Below are positions 32,884 through 42,626 of a stretch of DNA of 64,000 nt, one piece after another. The notes under the pieces were generated by a model that was given only the letters and a program-made list of their open reading frames with translations, was not told where the DNA came from and ran no database searches. This DNA comes from Alkalihalobacillus pseudalcaliphilus. GTDB taxonomy: Bacteria > Bacillota > Bacilli > Bacillales > Bacillaceae_D. Each line of letters starts with the position of its first letter. Position 1 is the first letter of the stretch. Position numbers and translations under genes: made by a program. The DNA is taken from contig NZ_JAQQWS010000016.1 of NCBI RefSeq assembly GCF_028610675.1, positions 1-64,000 of the forward strand, given 5' to 3'.

Positions 32884-33252
32884 TTAAAGAACTTCCGGAG
32901 CAAGAGACACAATCTTCATGAATTGGTTATCACGAAGTTCACGTGCTACAGGTCCAAAAATACGAGTTCCGCGAGGGCTCTTATCATCACGGATAATTAC
33001 AACTGCGTTCTCATCAAACTTGATGTAAGAACCATCATTACGACGAACGCCACTCTTTGAACGAACAATTACAGCTCTTACTACGTCACCTTTTTTGACA
33101 ACGCCACCTGGTGTTGCTTGTTTCACCGAACAAACGATAACATCACCAATATTAGCTGTTTTACGACCAGAACCACCTAAAACTTTGATAGCTAGTACTT
33201 CACGAGCACCTGAGTTATCAGCAACTTTTAAACGGGATTCTTGTTGAATCAT
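32884..33252 (-). CDS. rplN: 50S ribosomal protein L14
   Basis: A 122-residue uL14, MIQQESRLKVADNSGARE to PEVL. It forms intersubunit bridges and binds RsfS. It is preceded by rpsQ by 34 bases. Confidence 0.98.
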   Translation of the reverse strand: MIQQESRLKVADNSGAREVLAIKVLGGSGRKTANIGDVIVCSVKQATPGGVVKKGDVVRAVIVRSKSGVRRNDGSYIKFDENAVVIIRDDKSPRGTRIFGPVARELRDNQFMKIVSLAPEVL

Positions 33253-33286
33253 ACGGTTTTACCTCCCTTCAACTAAAGAACATCTA

Positions 33287-33547
33287 TTAAATGATAACTG
33301 CTTCTTCAACGATTTCTACTAAACGGAAACGTTTATCTTTTGATAAAGGACGTGTTTCCATAATTTTTACGATATCGCCAACTTTAGCTTGGTTATCTTC
33401 ATCATGCGCTTTAAACTTCTTAGAGTATTTTACACGCTTACCGTAAAGGCGGTCTTTTTTATAAGTTTCTACAAGAACAGTAATGGTTTTATCCATTTTG
33501 TCGGAAACTACGCGCCCATTATATACCTTACGTTGGTTGCGGTCCAT
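33287..33547 (-). CDS. rpsQ: 30S ribosomal protein S17
   Basis: An 86-residue uS17 OB-fold protein with RKVYNGRVVSDKMDKTI and IMETRPLSKDKRFRL. It binds 16S rRNA helix 11 early in assembly. Confidence 0.98.
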   Translation of the reverse strand: MDRNQRKVYNGRVVSDKMDKTITVLVETYKKDRLYGKRVKYSKKFKAHDEDNQAKVGDIVKIMETRPLSKDKRFRLVEIVEEAVII

Positions 33548-33564
33548 TGTTTTAAAACCTCCTT

Positions 33565-33768
33565 TTAGCCGTTGTTAATTCCAAGCTCACGTTCACGCAA
33601 AACTGTTTTAGCGCGAGCGATAGCTTTACGAACTTCACGAATGCGGGCCGGATTATCTAATTGACCAGTCGCTAGTTGAAAGCGAAGGTTGAATAATTCT
33701 TCTTTAAGTGATTTCGTTTTTTGCTCAATTTCAGCAGTGGTTAAGTTACGAATATCATTAGCTTTCAT
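33565..33768 (-). CDS. rpmC: 50S ribosomal protein L29
   Basis: A 67-residue helical uL29. The start MKANDIRNLTTAEIEQK is used; the frame extends eight codons further upstream into rplP, but the family start is here. It overlaps the rplP stop by eleven bases. uL29 is part of the nascent-chain exit-site platform. Confidence 0.96.
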   Translation of the reverse strand: MKANDIRNLTTAEIEQKTKSLKEELFNLRFQLATGQLDNPARIREVRKAIARAKTVLRERELGINNG

Positions 33769-34192
33769 TTGCGTCACCACCCACTTCTTCACGTTTTACA
33801 AATTTACATTTAACAGGTAGTTTGTGAGAAGCTAAACGTAACGCTTCACGAGCTACCTCTTCAGATACTCCAGAAATTTCAAACATCACTTTACCAGGTT
33901 TAACAACAGCAACCCATCCTTCAGGTGCCCCTTTACCTGAACCCATTCGAACTTCTAGAGGTTTTGCAGTGTAAGGTTTAGATGGGAAAATCTTAATCCA
34001 AACTTTACCACCACGTTTCATATAACGAGTCATCGCAATACGAGCCGCTTCAATTTGACGGTTTGTTACCCAAGAAGCATCTTGTGCTTGTAAACCGTAC
34101 TCACCGAAGTGTACTTCAGTACCGCCTTTTGCACGACCACGCATTTTTCCACGATGTTCACGACGATATTTCACACGTTTTGGCATTAACAT
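33758..34192 (-). CDS. rplP: 50S ribosomal protein L16
   Basis: A 144-residue uL16, MLMPKRVKYRREHRGKMRG to the NES ending, lying near the A site. GGAGG is nine bases from the ATG, which comes two bases after the rpsC stop codon. Confidence 0.98.
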   Translation of the reverse strand: MLMPKRVKYRREHRGKMRGRAKGGTEVHFGEYGLQAQDASWVTNRQIEAARIAMTRYMKRGGKVWIKIFPSKPYTAKPLEVRMGSGKGAPEGWVAVVKPGKVMFEISGVSEEVAREALRLASHKLPVKCKFVKREEVGGDANES

Positions 34193-34194
34193 GA

Positions 34195-34854
34195 TTAGTT
34201 GCCTCCTTCCTTTTGGTTCGTACCTTTCGTTGGAAGTACTTCACCACGATAAATCCAAATTTTTACACCTAATTTACCGTAAGTTGTATCAGCTTCAGCT
34301 GTACCGTAATCGATGTCAGCACGAAGCGTGTGAAGTGGAACAGTTCCCTCACTGTAATGTTCAGCTCGAGCAATATCAGCTCCGCCTAAACGACCAGATA
34401 CTTGTGTTTTGATACCTTTAGCTCCCGCACGCATTGTACGTTGAATGGCTTGTTTCATTGCACGACGGAAAGAGATACGATTCTCTAATTGACGAGCAAT
34501 ATTTTCAGCTACTAATTTAGCATCTAAATCAGCTTGCTTGATTTCAAAGATGTTGATATGAACTCTCTTACCTGTTAGTTCATTTAAAGCTTTACGTAAA
34601 GCTTCTACTTCTGAACCACCTTTACCGATAACCATACCTGGCTTAGCCGTAGATACAGTAACGTTAACGCGGTTTGCAGCACGTTCAATTTCTACTTTAG
34701 AAACTGAAGCTTCTTTCAAACGGTTTTCAATGTACTCACGAATTTTAATATCTTCGTGTAGTAAGTCAGCATAATCTTTATCAGCGTACCATTTTGACTC
34801 CCAGTCACGGATAACGCCTACTCGAAGTCCAACTGGATTAACCTTTTGACCCAC
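34195..34854 (-). CDS. rpsC: 30S ribosomal protein S3
   Basis: A 219-residue uS3 with a KH domain containing GMVIGKGGSEVEALRK and the C-terminal domain with GRLGGADIARAEHYSEG. It sits at the mRNA entry channel. It follows rplV by two bases. Confidence 0.98.
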   Translation of the reverse strand: MGQKVNPVGLRVGVIRDWESKWYADKDYADLLHEDIKIREYIENRLKEASVSKVEIERAANRVNVTVSTAKPGMVIGKGGSEVEALRKALNELTGKRVHINIFEIKQADLDAKLVAENIARQLENRISFRRAMKQAIQRTMRAGAKGIKTQVSGRLGGADIARAEHYSEGTVPLHTLRADIDYGTAEADTTYGKLGVKIWIYRGEVLPTKGTNQKEGGN

Positions 34855-34856
34855 GC

Positions 34857-35198
34857 TTATCCCTCCTTCTTTTCTGTTACAACTAGTGTGATGTGGCTTG
34901 TGCGTTTGTTAATACGACTAGCACGACCTTGTGCACGTGGACGGAAACGCTTAAGCGTTACTCCCTCATCAACGAACACTTCACTAATTACAAGATTATT
35001 TGGCTCCATTTCATAGTTGTGCTCAGCATTCGCAATCGCAGAGTTAAGTAATTTCTCAACAACTGGAGAAGCAGCTTTTGGTGTGTGGCGTAAAATTGCA
35101 ATGGCCTCACCAACTTGCTTTCCGCGAATTAAATCAACAACTAAACGAACTTTACGAGGAGCAATACGAACTTGTTTGGCTACAGCTTTAGCTTGCAT
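34857..35198 (-). CDS. rplV: 50S ribosomal protein L22
   Basis: A 113-residue uL22; the beta-hairpin loop with PRAQGRASRINKRTSHI lines the peptide exit tunnel. Deletions in this loop give macrolide resistance elsewhere; the loop looks complete here. Confidence 0.98.
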   Translation of the reverse strand: MQAKAVAKQVRIAPRKVRLVVDLIRGKQVGEAIAILRHTPKAASPVVEKLLNSAIANAEHNYEMEPNNLVISEVFVDEGVTLKRFRPRAQGRASRINKRTSHITLVVTEKKEG

Positions 35199-35226
35199 AG
35201 ACTAAAGACCTCCTCTCTAAATCACC

Positions 35227-35505
35227 TTAACGTCTTGTTTTCTTATCATCAGCAGCATGACCTTTATAAGTACGAGTTGGTGCAAATTCACCTAACTTGT
35301 GCCCTACCATGTCTTCTGAGATGTATACAGGTACATGCTTACGACCATCATAAACTGCGATCGTGTGACCAATAAAATCAGGGAAAATCGTTGAACGACG
35401 AGACCAAGTTTTAATTACTCGCTTATCATCCGTTTCGTTCATCGCCTCAACTTTTTTCATTAAATGATCATCGACAAAAGGTCCTTTTTTCAAACTACGA
35501 CCCAT
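35227..35505 (-). CDS. rpsS: 30S ribosomal protein S19
   Basis: A 92-residue uS19, MGRSLKKGPFVDDHLMKK to the basic tail DDKKTRR. It lies at the 30S head and contacts A-site tRNA. Confidence 0.98.
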   Translation of the reverse strand: MGRSLKKGPFVDDHLMKKVEAMNETDDKRVIKTWSRRSTIFPDFIGHTIAVYDGRKHVPVYISEDMVGHKLGEFAPTRTYKGHAADDKKTRR

Positions 35506-35565
35506 GAGATATCCTCCCTTCGTGATTGGCGCACGGTTCCTAGTAGAACCGTTGCACTAATCCTT

Positions 35566-36396
35566 TTATTTTTTACGACGACGTACAATATATTTGTCAG
35601 ACGCTTTGTTCTTCTTACGCGTTTTGTATCCAAGGGTTGGTTTGCCCCATGGAGACATTGGAGATTTACGTCCGATAGGTGCTTTACCTTCACCACCACC
35701 GTGTGGGTGATCATTAGGGTTCATTACAGAACCACGAACAGTTGGACGCTTACCTAACCAGCGAGAACGACCAGCTTTACCGATGTTTACTAGTTCGTGC
35801 TCTAAGTTACCAACTTGACCGATTGTTGCACGGCAAGTAGCTAGAATACGACGAGTTTCACCAGAATTTAAACGTACTAATACATAATCTTCTTCTTTAC
35901 CAAGAAGTTGAGCTTCTGTACCAGCAGAACGAACTAATTGTCCACCTTTACCTGGTTTTAACTCGATATTATGAATAACAGTACCAACTGGGATATTTTT
36001 TAATGGAAGTGCATTTCCTACTTTGATATCAGCTTCTGAACCTGATTCGATCATAGTTCCAACTTCTAAGCCTTTAGGAGCAAGAATATAACGCTTCTCA
36101 CCGTCAACATAGTTGATTAAAGCGATGTTAGCAGAACGGTTTGGATCGTATTCGATCGTAGCAACGCGTCCTGGAATTCCATCTTTGTTACGTTTAAAGT
36201 CAATAACACGATATTGACGTTTGTGTCCGCCACCTTGATGACGTACAGTTAATTTACCTTGGTTATTACGACCGCCTTTTTTATGAAGCGGAGCTAATAA
36301 CGATTTTTCCGGCTTATCTGTTGTGATTTCTTTGAAATCTAATACAGACATGCCACGACGACCGGCACTGGTCGGTTTATACTTCTTAATAGCCAT
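35566..36396 (-). CDS. rplB: 50S ribosomal protein L2
   Basis: A 276-residue uL2 needed for subunit association and the peptidyl-transferase centre. GGGHKRQYRVIDFKR, and the conserved His of the GGGEG loop (NPNDHPHGGGEGKAPIG), are intact. Confidence 0.98.
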   Translation of the reverse strand: MAIKKYKPTSAGRRGMSVLDFKEITTDKPEKSLLAPLHKKGGRNNQGKLTVRHQGGGHKRQYRVIDFKRNKDGIPGRVATIEYDPNRSANIALINYVDGEKRYILAPKGLEVGTMIESGSEADIKVGNALPLKNIPVGTVIHNIELKPGKGGQLVRSAGTEAQLLGKEEDYVLVRLNSGETRRILATCRATIGQVGNLEHELVNIGKAGRSRWLGKRPTVRGSVMNPNDHPHGGGEGKAPIGRKSPMSPWGKPTLGYKTRKKNKASDKYIVRRRKK

Positions 36397-36422
36397 CTTC
36401 AGTTACCTCCTTCTTTAAAAAA

Positions 36423-36713
36423 TTAAACTCCCTCGAAAAATTCGAGTTCTTTACTCTCTGGTGTTAGAGTGACCAAAGCTTTTTTACGACGAGCTGTGTA
36501 GCCAGTGTAACGACCAAAGCGCTTAGATTTACCTTTGTAGTTCATCGTGTTGACTTTAGCAACTTTCACTTCAAAGATTTCTTCAACCGCATCTTTAATT
36601 TGTGTTTTATTAGCACGAACATCTACTTCAAATGTGTATACTTTCTCACTCATTAAATCAGCTGAACGTTCTGTAATAACTGGGCGCTTAATGATATCAC
36701 GAGCGTTTGACAT
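36423..36713 (-). CDS. rplW: 50S ribosomal protein L23
   Basis: A 96-residue uL23 that forms the docking site for trigger factor and signal recognition particle at the tunnel exit. RPVITERSADLMSEKVYTF and KRFGRYTGYTARRKKALV are present. It abuts rplD (one-base overlap). Confidence 0.98.
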   Translation of the reverse strand: MSNARDIIKRPVITERSADLMSEKVYTFEVDVRANKTQIKDAVEEIFEVKVAKVNTMNYKGKSKRFGRYTGYTARRKKALVTLTPESKELEFFEGV

Positions 36714-37336
36714 TACGCAAGCACCTCCTCTACCTTTTCAACGGCTTCTTTGGTGATGATAAGCTTATCATGCTTGATGACATCTAAGACATTAACACCT
36801 TCTGCTGTAACAAATGTTACTCCTGGGATATTACGTGCAGATAAGGCAACTTTTTCATCATAATTCGCCGTAACAACTAACGCTTTAGAATCTACTGATA
36901 AAGAAGCTAAAACATTAACCATTTCTTTTGTTTTAACTGCATCGAATTTAAGGTCATCCAATACAATAATTTCTGCAGCTTGCACTTTGCTAGAAAGAGC
37001 AGACTTAATAGCTAAACGACGAACTTTTTTCGGTAATTTGTAGCTGTAGCTACGTGGAGTTGGACCGAATACTACGCCTCCACCAACCCATTGTGGTGAA
37101 CGGATTGATCCTTGACGAGCACGACCAGTTCCTTTTTGACGCCATGGCTTACGTCCTCCACCGCGTACTTCCGAACGTCCTTTAGTTTTGTGTGTACCTT
37201 GACGTAAAGATGCTTGTTGCATCACGATAGCGTCATGTAATACAGCTTTATTTGGTTCTAAACCAAAAATTGATTCTGTTAGTTCGATATCTCCAACTTG
37301 AGAACCTGTTTGATTGAATAATGCTACTTTCGGCAT
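36713..37336 (-). CDS. rplD: 50S ribosomal protein L4
   Basis: A 207-residue uL4. The extended tunnel loop with KGRSEVRGGGRKPWRQKGTG reaches the peptide tunnel constriction. In some bacteria L4 also represses its own operon; nothing in this leader shows that here. Confidence 0.98.
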   Translation of the reverse strand: MPKVALFNQTGSQVGDIELTESIFGLEPNKAVLHDAIVMQQASLRQGTHKTKGRSEVRGGGRKPWRQKGTGRARQGSIRSPQWVGGGVVFGPTPRSYSYKLPKKVRRLAIKSALSSKVQAAEIIVLDDLKFDAVKTKEMVNVLASLSVDSKALVVTANYDEKVALSARNIPGVTFVTAEGVNVLDVIKHDKLIITKEAVEKVEEVLA

Positions 37337-37361
37337 GATGTGGCCTCCTTTCTAAATCTTA

Positions 37362-37991
37362 TTAGTTACCTTTGACAGCAGTTTGAACAGTTACATAGCT
37401 CTTTTTAGCTCCAGGAATATTACCTTTTACTAATAATAAGTTACGCTCTGTATCAACTTTAACAACTTCAAGGTTTTGAATCGTTTTTTGCTCTCCACCC
37501 ATACGTCCAGGTAATAGTTTACCTTTGAAAACTCGGTTAGGAGCAACAGGACCCATTGAACCAGGACGACGGTGATATCTAGAACCGTGTGACATTGGTC
37601 CACGAGATTGGTTATGACGCTTAATCGCACCTTGGAAACCTTTCCCTTTAGAAATACCTGTTACATCGATTTTTTCACCTACTGCAAAAGTATCTACCTT
37701 AACTTCTTGCCCTACTGTATAATCAGCAAGGTTTACGTCACGGATTTCCTTCATGAAGCGCTTAGGTGTTGTATCAGCTTTTGCAGCATGACCTTCAGCT
37801 GGCTTAGTGATGTTAGACTTCTTTTGATCAGCAAATCCTAATTGAACTGCTTCATAACCGTCAGCTTCAACTGTTTTCACTTGAAGAACAACGTTAGGCT
37901 CAGCTTCAATTACTGTTACTGGAATAACTTCACCGTTTTCTGCAAAAACTTGAGTCATACCGATTTTTCTTCCTAAGATTCCTTTGGACAT
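37362..37991 (-). CDS. rplC: 50S ribosomal protein L3
   Basis: A 209-residue uL3, one of the first assembly proteins. MSKGILGRKIGMTQVF is the family start (three codons inside a longer frame). The loop with GSRYHRRPGSMG points to the peptidyl-transferase centre. Confidence 0.97.
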   Translation of the reverse strand: MSKGILGRKIGMTQVFAENGEVIPVTVIEAEPNVVLQVKTVEADGYEAVQLGFADQKKSNITKPAEGHAAKADTTPKRFMKEIRDVNLADYTVGQEVKVDTFAVGEKIDVTGISKGKGFQGAIKRHNQSRGPMSHGSRYHRRPGSMGPVAPNRVFKGKLLPGRMGGEQKTIQNLEVVKVDTERNLLLVKGNIPGAKKSYVTVQTAVKGN

Positions 37992-38064
37992 CCGAAACAC
38001 CTCCTATAAATAATTTAATGTATTTGCCATTTTTACTATGAAAAGACTTTTACTAGTCTATGAA

Positions 38065-38373
38065 TTACAATTTAATTTCAATGTCTACGCCAGATGGTAA
38101 GTCCAAACGCATTAAAGCGTCCACAGTTTGTGGAGTCGGATTTACAATATCAATAAGGCGTTTATGCGTGCGCATTTCGAATTGTTCGCGAGAATCTTTA
38201 TACTTATGAACCGCACGAAGAATTGTGTAAACTGACTTCTCAGTTGGTAACGGAATCGGTCCTGATACTTGAGCACCTGAACGTTTTGCCGTTTCTACAA
38301 TTTTCTCTGCTGATTGATCAAGCACACGGTGATCATAAGCCTTCAAACGAATACGAATCTTTTGCTTTGCCAT
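38065..38373 (-). CDS. rpsJ: 30S ribosomal protein S10
   Basis: A 102-residue uS10, starting MAKQKIRIRLKAYDHR; a 39-codon upstream extension of the frame lacks the family start. GGAGG precedes the ATG. It heads the S10 operon and also serves as NusE, binding NusB in rRNA antitermination. Its promoter is at 38506-38534, with about 125 bases of leader. Confidence 0.97.
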   Translation of the reverse strand: MAKQKIRIRLKAYDHRVLDQSAEKIVETAKRSGAQVSGPIPLPTEKSVYTILRAVHKYKDSREQFEMRTHKRLIDIVNPTPQTVDALMRLDLPSGVDIEIKL

Positions 38374-38505
38374 AATAGCCCCTCCTTTATCGTCCATTTT
38401 TAAAATAGACATACTCCGCGAAAATTTCCTACACCGTGCCATGGCAAAGGGGCCTGGTGTGTCAGCAACCTTCCGCATCATCGCTGTCAATGACCAACAT
38501 TCAAC

Positions 38506-38534
38506 ATTATACTTGAATTAAAGGCATAAATCAA
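38506..38534 (-). promoter_or_regulatory. Sigma-A promoter of the S10 operon
   Basis: TTGATT (38529-38534), 17 bp and a perfect TATAAT (38506-38511). It lies between the tuf terminator and rpsJ. The leader downstream can form a loose hairpin (CACACC with GGTGTAG). Confidence 0.85.
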
Positions 38535-38627
38535 GGAAATATCCTGTTGTTCACACTTTTTCTATTATAAAGAGCGTAACCTATAATTGCAAGTTTATTT
38601 TTATTTTATTTTTTCCTCTTATACCCA

Positions 38628-38663
38628 TAAAAAAAGAGCACTTTATAAAAGTGCTCTTTTTTA
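38628..38663 (-). terminator. Terminator after tuf
   Basis: AAAGAGCACTTT (38634-38645) pairs with AAAGTGCTCTTT (38649-38660) around a 3-base loop, followed by a T-tract on both sides. It ends the str operon (rpsL, rpsG, fusA, tuf). Confidence 0.9.
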
Positions 38664-38677
38664 ACGGAATACCGTGA

Positions 38678-39868
38678 TTACTTAGTGATTGTAGCTACAA
38701 CACCAGCACCAACTGTACGTCCACCTTCACGGATTGAGAATTTAGTACCTTCTTCAATCGCGATTGGTGAAATTAATTCTACAGTCATTTCGATGTTATC
38801 GCCAGGCATTACCATCTCAACGCCTTCTGGAAGATGAACGATTCCAGTTACATCAGTTGTACGGAAGTAGAACTGAGGACGGTAGTTAGAGAAGAATGGA
38901 GTGTGACGTCCACCCTCTTCTTTTGAAAGAACATAAACTTCAGCTTGGAAGTTTGTGTGTGGTGTGATTGTTCCTGGCTTAGCAAGAACTTGTCCACGTT
39001 GGATATCATCACGAGATACACCACGTAGTAACGCACCAATGTTGTCTCCAGCTTCAGCGTAATCAAGAAGCTTACGGAACATCTCTACTCCAGTTACAGT
39101 AGTAGAAGATTTTTCTTCAGCAAGACCGATGATGTCAATAACGTCACCTACGTTTAGTTGTCCACGCTCAACACGTCCTGTAGCAACTGTACCACGACCA
39201 GTAATTGAGAATACATCCTCAACTGGCATCATGAATGGCTTTTCAGTGTCACGTGGTGGAGTTGGGATGTACTCATCAACAGCGTCCATTAGCTCGATGA
39301 TTTTAGCTTCCCAAGCAGCGTCTCCTTCTAATGCTTTAAGAGCAGAACCTTGGATAACAGGAATGTCATCACCAGGGAAGTCGTACTCAGAAAGAAGGTC
39401 ACGTACTTCCATTTCTACTAATTCTAATAACTCTTCGTCATCAACCATATCACACTTGTTTAAGAATACAACTAAGTATGGTACACCTACTTGACGAGAA
39501 AGTAAGATGTGCTCACGAGTTTGTGGCATTGGACCATCAGCAGCAGATACTACTAAGATTCCTCCGTCCATTTGCGCAGCACCAGTGATCATGTTTTTAA
39601 CATAGTCAGCGTGTCCTGGGCAGTCAACGTGTGCATAGTGACGAGAATCAGTTTCGTACTCAACGTGTGCAGTTGAGATTGTGATTCCACGCTCACGCTC
39701 TTCTGGAGCACCATCAATAGCATCATATGCCATTGCTGTACCTTTACCAGATTTTTTTGCAAGTACTGTTGTAATTGCAGCAGTTAATGTAGTTTTACCA
39801 TGGTCAACGTGTCCAATTGTACCAATATTGGCATGCGTCTTGGAACGGTCGAATTTTTCTTTACCCAT
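38678..39868 (-). CDS. tuf: Elongation factor Tu
   Basis: A 396-residue GTPase delivering aminoacyl-tRNA to the ribosome. The G motifs GHVDHGKTT, DCPGHADYVKNM and NKCDM are clear, as are domains 2 and 3. It follows fusA across a 127-bp spacer containing a hairpin. Confidence 0.99.
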   Translation of the reverse strand: MGKEKFDRSKTHANIGTIGHVDHGKTTLTAAITTVLAKKSGKGTAMAYDAIDGAPEERERGITISTAHVEYETDSRHYAHVDCPGHADYVKNMITGAAQMDGGILVVSAADGPMPQTREHILLSRQVGVPYLVVFLNKCDMVDDEELLELVEMEVRDLLSEYDFPGDDIPVIQGSALKALEGDAAWEAKIIELMDAVDEYIPTPPRDTEKPFMMPVEDVFSITGRGTVATGRVERGQLNVGDVIDIIGLAEEKSSTTVTGVEMFRKLLDYAEAGDNIGALLRGVSRDDIQRGQVLAKPGTITPHTNFQAEVYVLSKEEGGRHTPFFSNYRPQFYFRTTDVTGIVHLPEGVEMVMPGDNIEMTVELISPIAIEEGTKFSIREGGRTVGAGVVATITK

Positions 39869-39909
39869 GACTCAATTCCTCCCTTAATTTAACTTATAAT
39901 ATGGTGGTT

Positions 39910-39953
39910 AAGAAAGGTGATTATCCATTTTAATTCTGAATAATACCTTTCTT
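39910..39953 (-). promoter_or_regulatory. Hairpin in the fusA-tuf spacer
   Basis: On the minus strand AAGAAAGGT (39953-39945) pairs with ACCTTTCTT (39918-39910), with further pairing of TTAT and ATAA inside. No T-tract follows. It could be a processing site or a control element setting the high tuf expression; the function is inferred from position only. Confidence 0.55.
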
Positions 39954-39995
39954 AGAATACAACAAAATTAATATAGAAACAAATAGTATACTGGA

Positions 39996-42074
39996 TTATT
40001 CACCAGATTGTTTCTTAATGATTTCTTCAGCAACGCTCTTAGGTACTTCTTCATAATGATCAAAGAACATAGAGTATGTTCCGCGACCTTGAGTACGTGA
40101 ACGAAGTGAAGTTGCATATCCAAACATTTCAGCAAGTGGAACAAACGCTTTAACGATTTGTGCATTACCACGAGCTTCCATACCTTCTACGCGTCCGCGA
40201 CGTGCAGTTACGTCACCCATAATATCACCCATGTACTCCTCAGGAATTACTACTTCCACTTTCATAAGTGGCTCTAATAATACTGGACTACATTTTGATT
40301 TAGCATTTTTAAGTGCCATAGAAGCGGCAATCTTAAACGCCATCTCTGATGAATCGACATCATGGTAAGATCCATCATATAATTTTGCTTTAATATCAAT
40401 GATTGGGAAGCCAGCGATCATACCATTGTCAAGAGCTTCTGAGATTCCTTGTTCAACGGAACCAATATACTCACGTGGTACAACACCACCGACAATTGCA
40501 TTTTCGAATTCAAAACCTGCTCCTTCTTCGTTTGGAGAGAACTCAACCCAAACGTGACCAAATTGACCGCGTCCACCTGATTGACGAACGAACTTACCTT
40601 CAACTTGAGCCGTTTGACGAATTGTCTCACGATAAGAAACTTGAGGAGCACCAACATTAGCTTCTACTTTGAATTCACGTCTCATACGGTCAACGATGAT
40701 ATCAAGGTGAAGCTCACCCATACCACCAATGATCGTCTGACCTGTTTCTTCATCAGTATGTGTTCTGAAAGTAGGATCTTCTTCTGCAAGTTTCGCAAGA
40801 GCGATACCCATTTTATCTTGGTCAGCCTTAGACTTAGGCTCAACAGATAAGTGAATAACTGGTTCTGGGAAATTCATTGACTCTAAAATAACAAGGTTTT
40901 TCTCATCACATAGAGTGTCTCCAGTTGTTGTATCTTTTAATCCAACCGCTGCTGCAATATCCCCAGAGTATACAGTTGAAATCTCTTCACGAGAGTTCGC
41001 GTGCATTTGTAGGATACGACCAACACGTTCGCGCTTATCCTTTGTAGCATTACGTACATATGAACCTGAGTCTAATGTACCTGAATAAACACGGAAGAAT
41101 GTTAATTTACCAACAAATGGATCCGTCATTACTTTAAATGCTAAAGCGGCAAATGGTTGATCATCGCCTGGTTCGCGCGTTACTTCTTCTTCGCTATCAG
41201 GAACATGACCTTTAATTGCTGCTACATCTAAAGGTGATGGTAAGTAAGCTAATACAGCATCTAAAAGTGCCTGTACACCTTTATTTTTGAATGCTGAACC
41301 ACAGATTACAGGGTAGAATTCGACATTACATGTCCCTTTACGAATCGCAGCAACAATTTCTTCGTTCGTAAGTTCTTCCCCTTCAAGATACTTCATCATA
41401 AGCTCTTCGTCTAGTTCAGCTACTGCTTCAACTAAAGACTCACGAAGCTCATCAGCTTTATCTTTATAATCTGCAGGGATTTCTGTTGTTTCCCAATCTT
41501 GACCTAAATCATCTTTAGAGATGTGGGCAACCATTTCAATTAAATCGATGAATCCAACGAAATCTTCTTCAGCACCGATTGGTAATTGAATTGGGTGAGC
41601 GTTCGCTTGTAAACGATCGCGTAATGTCCCAACAGAATACATAAAGTCCGCACCAGTCTTATCCATTTTGTTAACGAATACGATACGTGGTACGCCATAA
41701 GTTGTTGCTTGACGCCATACAGTTTCTGTTTGCGGTTCAACTCCAGATTGAGCATCAAGAACCGCAACCGCCCCATCAAGTACACGTAAAGAACGTTCAA
41801 CTTCAACCGTAAAGTCTACGTGTCCAGGTGTATCAATAATGTTGATACGGTGGTTTTTCCATTGAGCTGTAGTCGCAGCAGACGTGATTGTAATACCACG
41901 CTCTTGCTCTTGCTCCATCCAGTCCATCTGAGAAGCACCTTCGTGTGTTTCACCAATTTTGTGTACACGACCTGTGTAGAATAAAATACGCTCAGTTGCT
42001 GTTGTTTTACCGGCATCGATGTGAGCCATGATGCCGATATTACGTGTATCTTTTAAGGAGAATTCTCTTGCCAT
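39996..42074 (-). CDS. fusA: Elongation factor G
   Basis: A 692-residue translocation GTPase. G motifs AHIDAGKTT, DTPGHVDF and NKMDKTGAD are in domain I, followed by domains II-V (family ending with AEEIIKKQSGE). It is also the fusidic-acid target. It follows rpsG by 48 bases. Confidence 0.99.
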   Translation of the reverse strand: MAREFSLKDTRNIGIMAHIDAGKTTATERILFYTGRVHKIGETHEGASQMDWMEQEQERGITITSAATTAQWKNHRINIIDTPGHVDFTVEVERSLRVLDGAVAVLDAQSGVEPQTETVWRQATTYGVPRIVFVNKMDKTGADFMYSVGTLRDRLQANAHPIQLPIGAEEDFVGFIDLIEMVAHISKDDLGQDWETTEIPADYKDKADELRESLVEAVAELDEELMMKYLEGEELTNEEIVAAIRKGTCNVEFYPVICGSAFKNKGVQALLDAVLAYLPSPLDVAAIKGHVPDSEEEVTREPGDDQPFAALAFKVMTDPFVGKLTFFRVYSGTLDSGSYVRNATKDKRERVGRILQMHANSREEISTVYSGDIAAAVGLKDTTTGDTLCDEKNLVILESMNFPEPVIHLSVEPKSKADQDKMGIALAKLAEEDPTFRTHTDEETGQTIIGGMGELHLDIIVDRMRREFKVEANVGAPQVSYRETIRQTAQVEGKFVRQSGGRGQFGHVWVEFSPNEEGAGFEFENAIVGGVVPREYIGSVEQGISEALDNGMIAGFPIIDIKAKLYDGSYHDVDSSEMAFKIAASMALKNAKSKCSPVLLEPLMKVEVVIPEEYMGDIMGDVTARRGRVEGMEARGNAQIVKAFVPLAEMFGYATSLRSRTQGRGTYSMFFDHYEEVPKSVAEEIIKKQSGE

Positions 42075-42122
42075 AATGCATTTCTCCTTCCTGCAATTAA
42101 ATTAATAAGAACTAATAGAATC

Positions 42123-42593
42123 TTACCAGCGATAGTGAGCAAACGCTTTGTTCGCTTCTGCCATCTTATGAGTATCTTCACGTTTCTTAACAGCAGCACC
42201 AGTGTTGTTAGCTGCATCAAGAATTTCGTTAGCTAAACGCTCTTCCATCGTTTTTTCTCCACGAAGACGAGAGTAGTTAACTAACCAACGAAGACCTAAA
42301 GTTGTACGACGCTCAGGTTTTACTTCGATCGGCACTTGATAGTTTGCACCACCAACACGACGAGCTTTAACCTCAAGAACAGGCATAATGTTCTTTAAAG
42401 CTTGATCGAAAACTTCCATAGGGTCATTTCCGCTACGCTCTTTTACTAATTCAAACGCATTATATAAAATTGTTTGAGCTACACCACGCTTACCATCGAT
42501 CATAAGACGGTTGATTAAACGAGTGACTAGCTTCGTTTTGTAAATTGGATCAGGTAACACATCACGACGAGCTACAGGACCTTTTCGAGGCAT
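42123..42593 (-). CDS. rpsG: 30S ribosomal protein S7
   Basis: A 156-residue uS7, MPRKGPVARRDVLPDPI to MAEANKAFAHYRW. It organises the 3' domain of 16S rRNA near the E site. Confidence 0.98.
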   Translation of the reverse strand: MPRKGPVARRDVLPDPIYKTKLVTRLINRLMIDGKRGVAQTILYNAFELVKERSGNDPMEVFDQALKNIMPVLEVKARRVGGANYQVPIEVKPERRTTLGLRWLVNYSRLRGEKTMEERLANEILDAANNTGAAVKKREDTHKMAEANKAFAHYRW

Positions 42594-42626
42594 ATCATTC
42601 CCCTCCTTTCAACTATAAATAATTCA

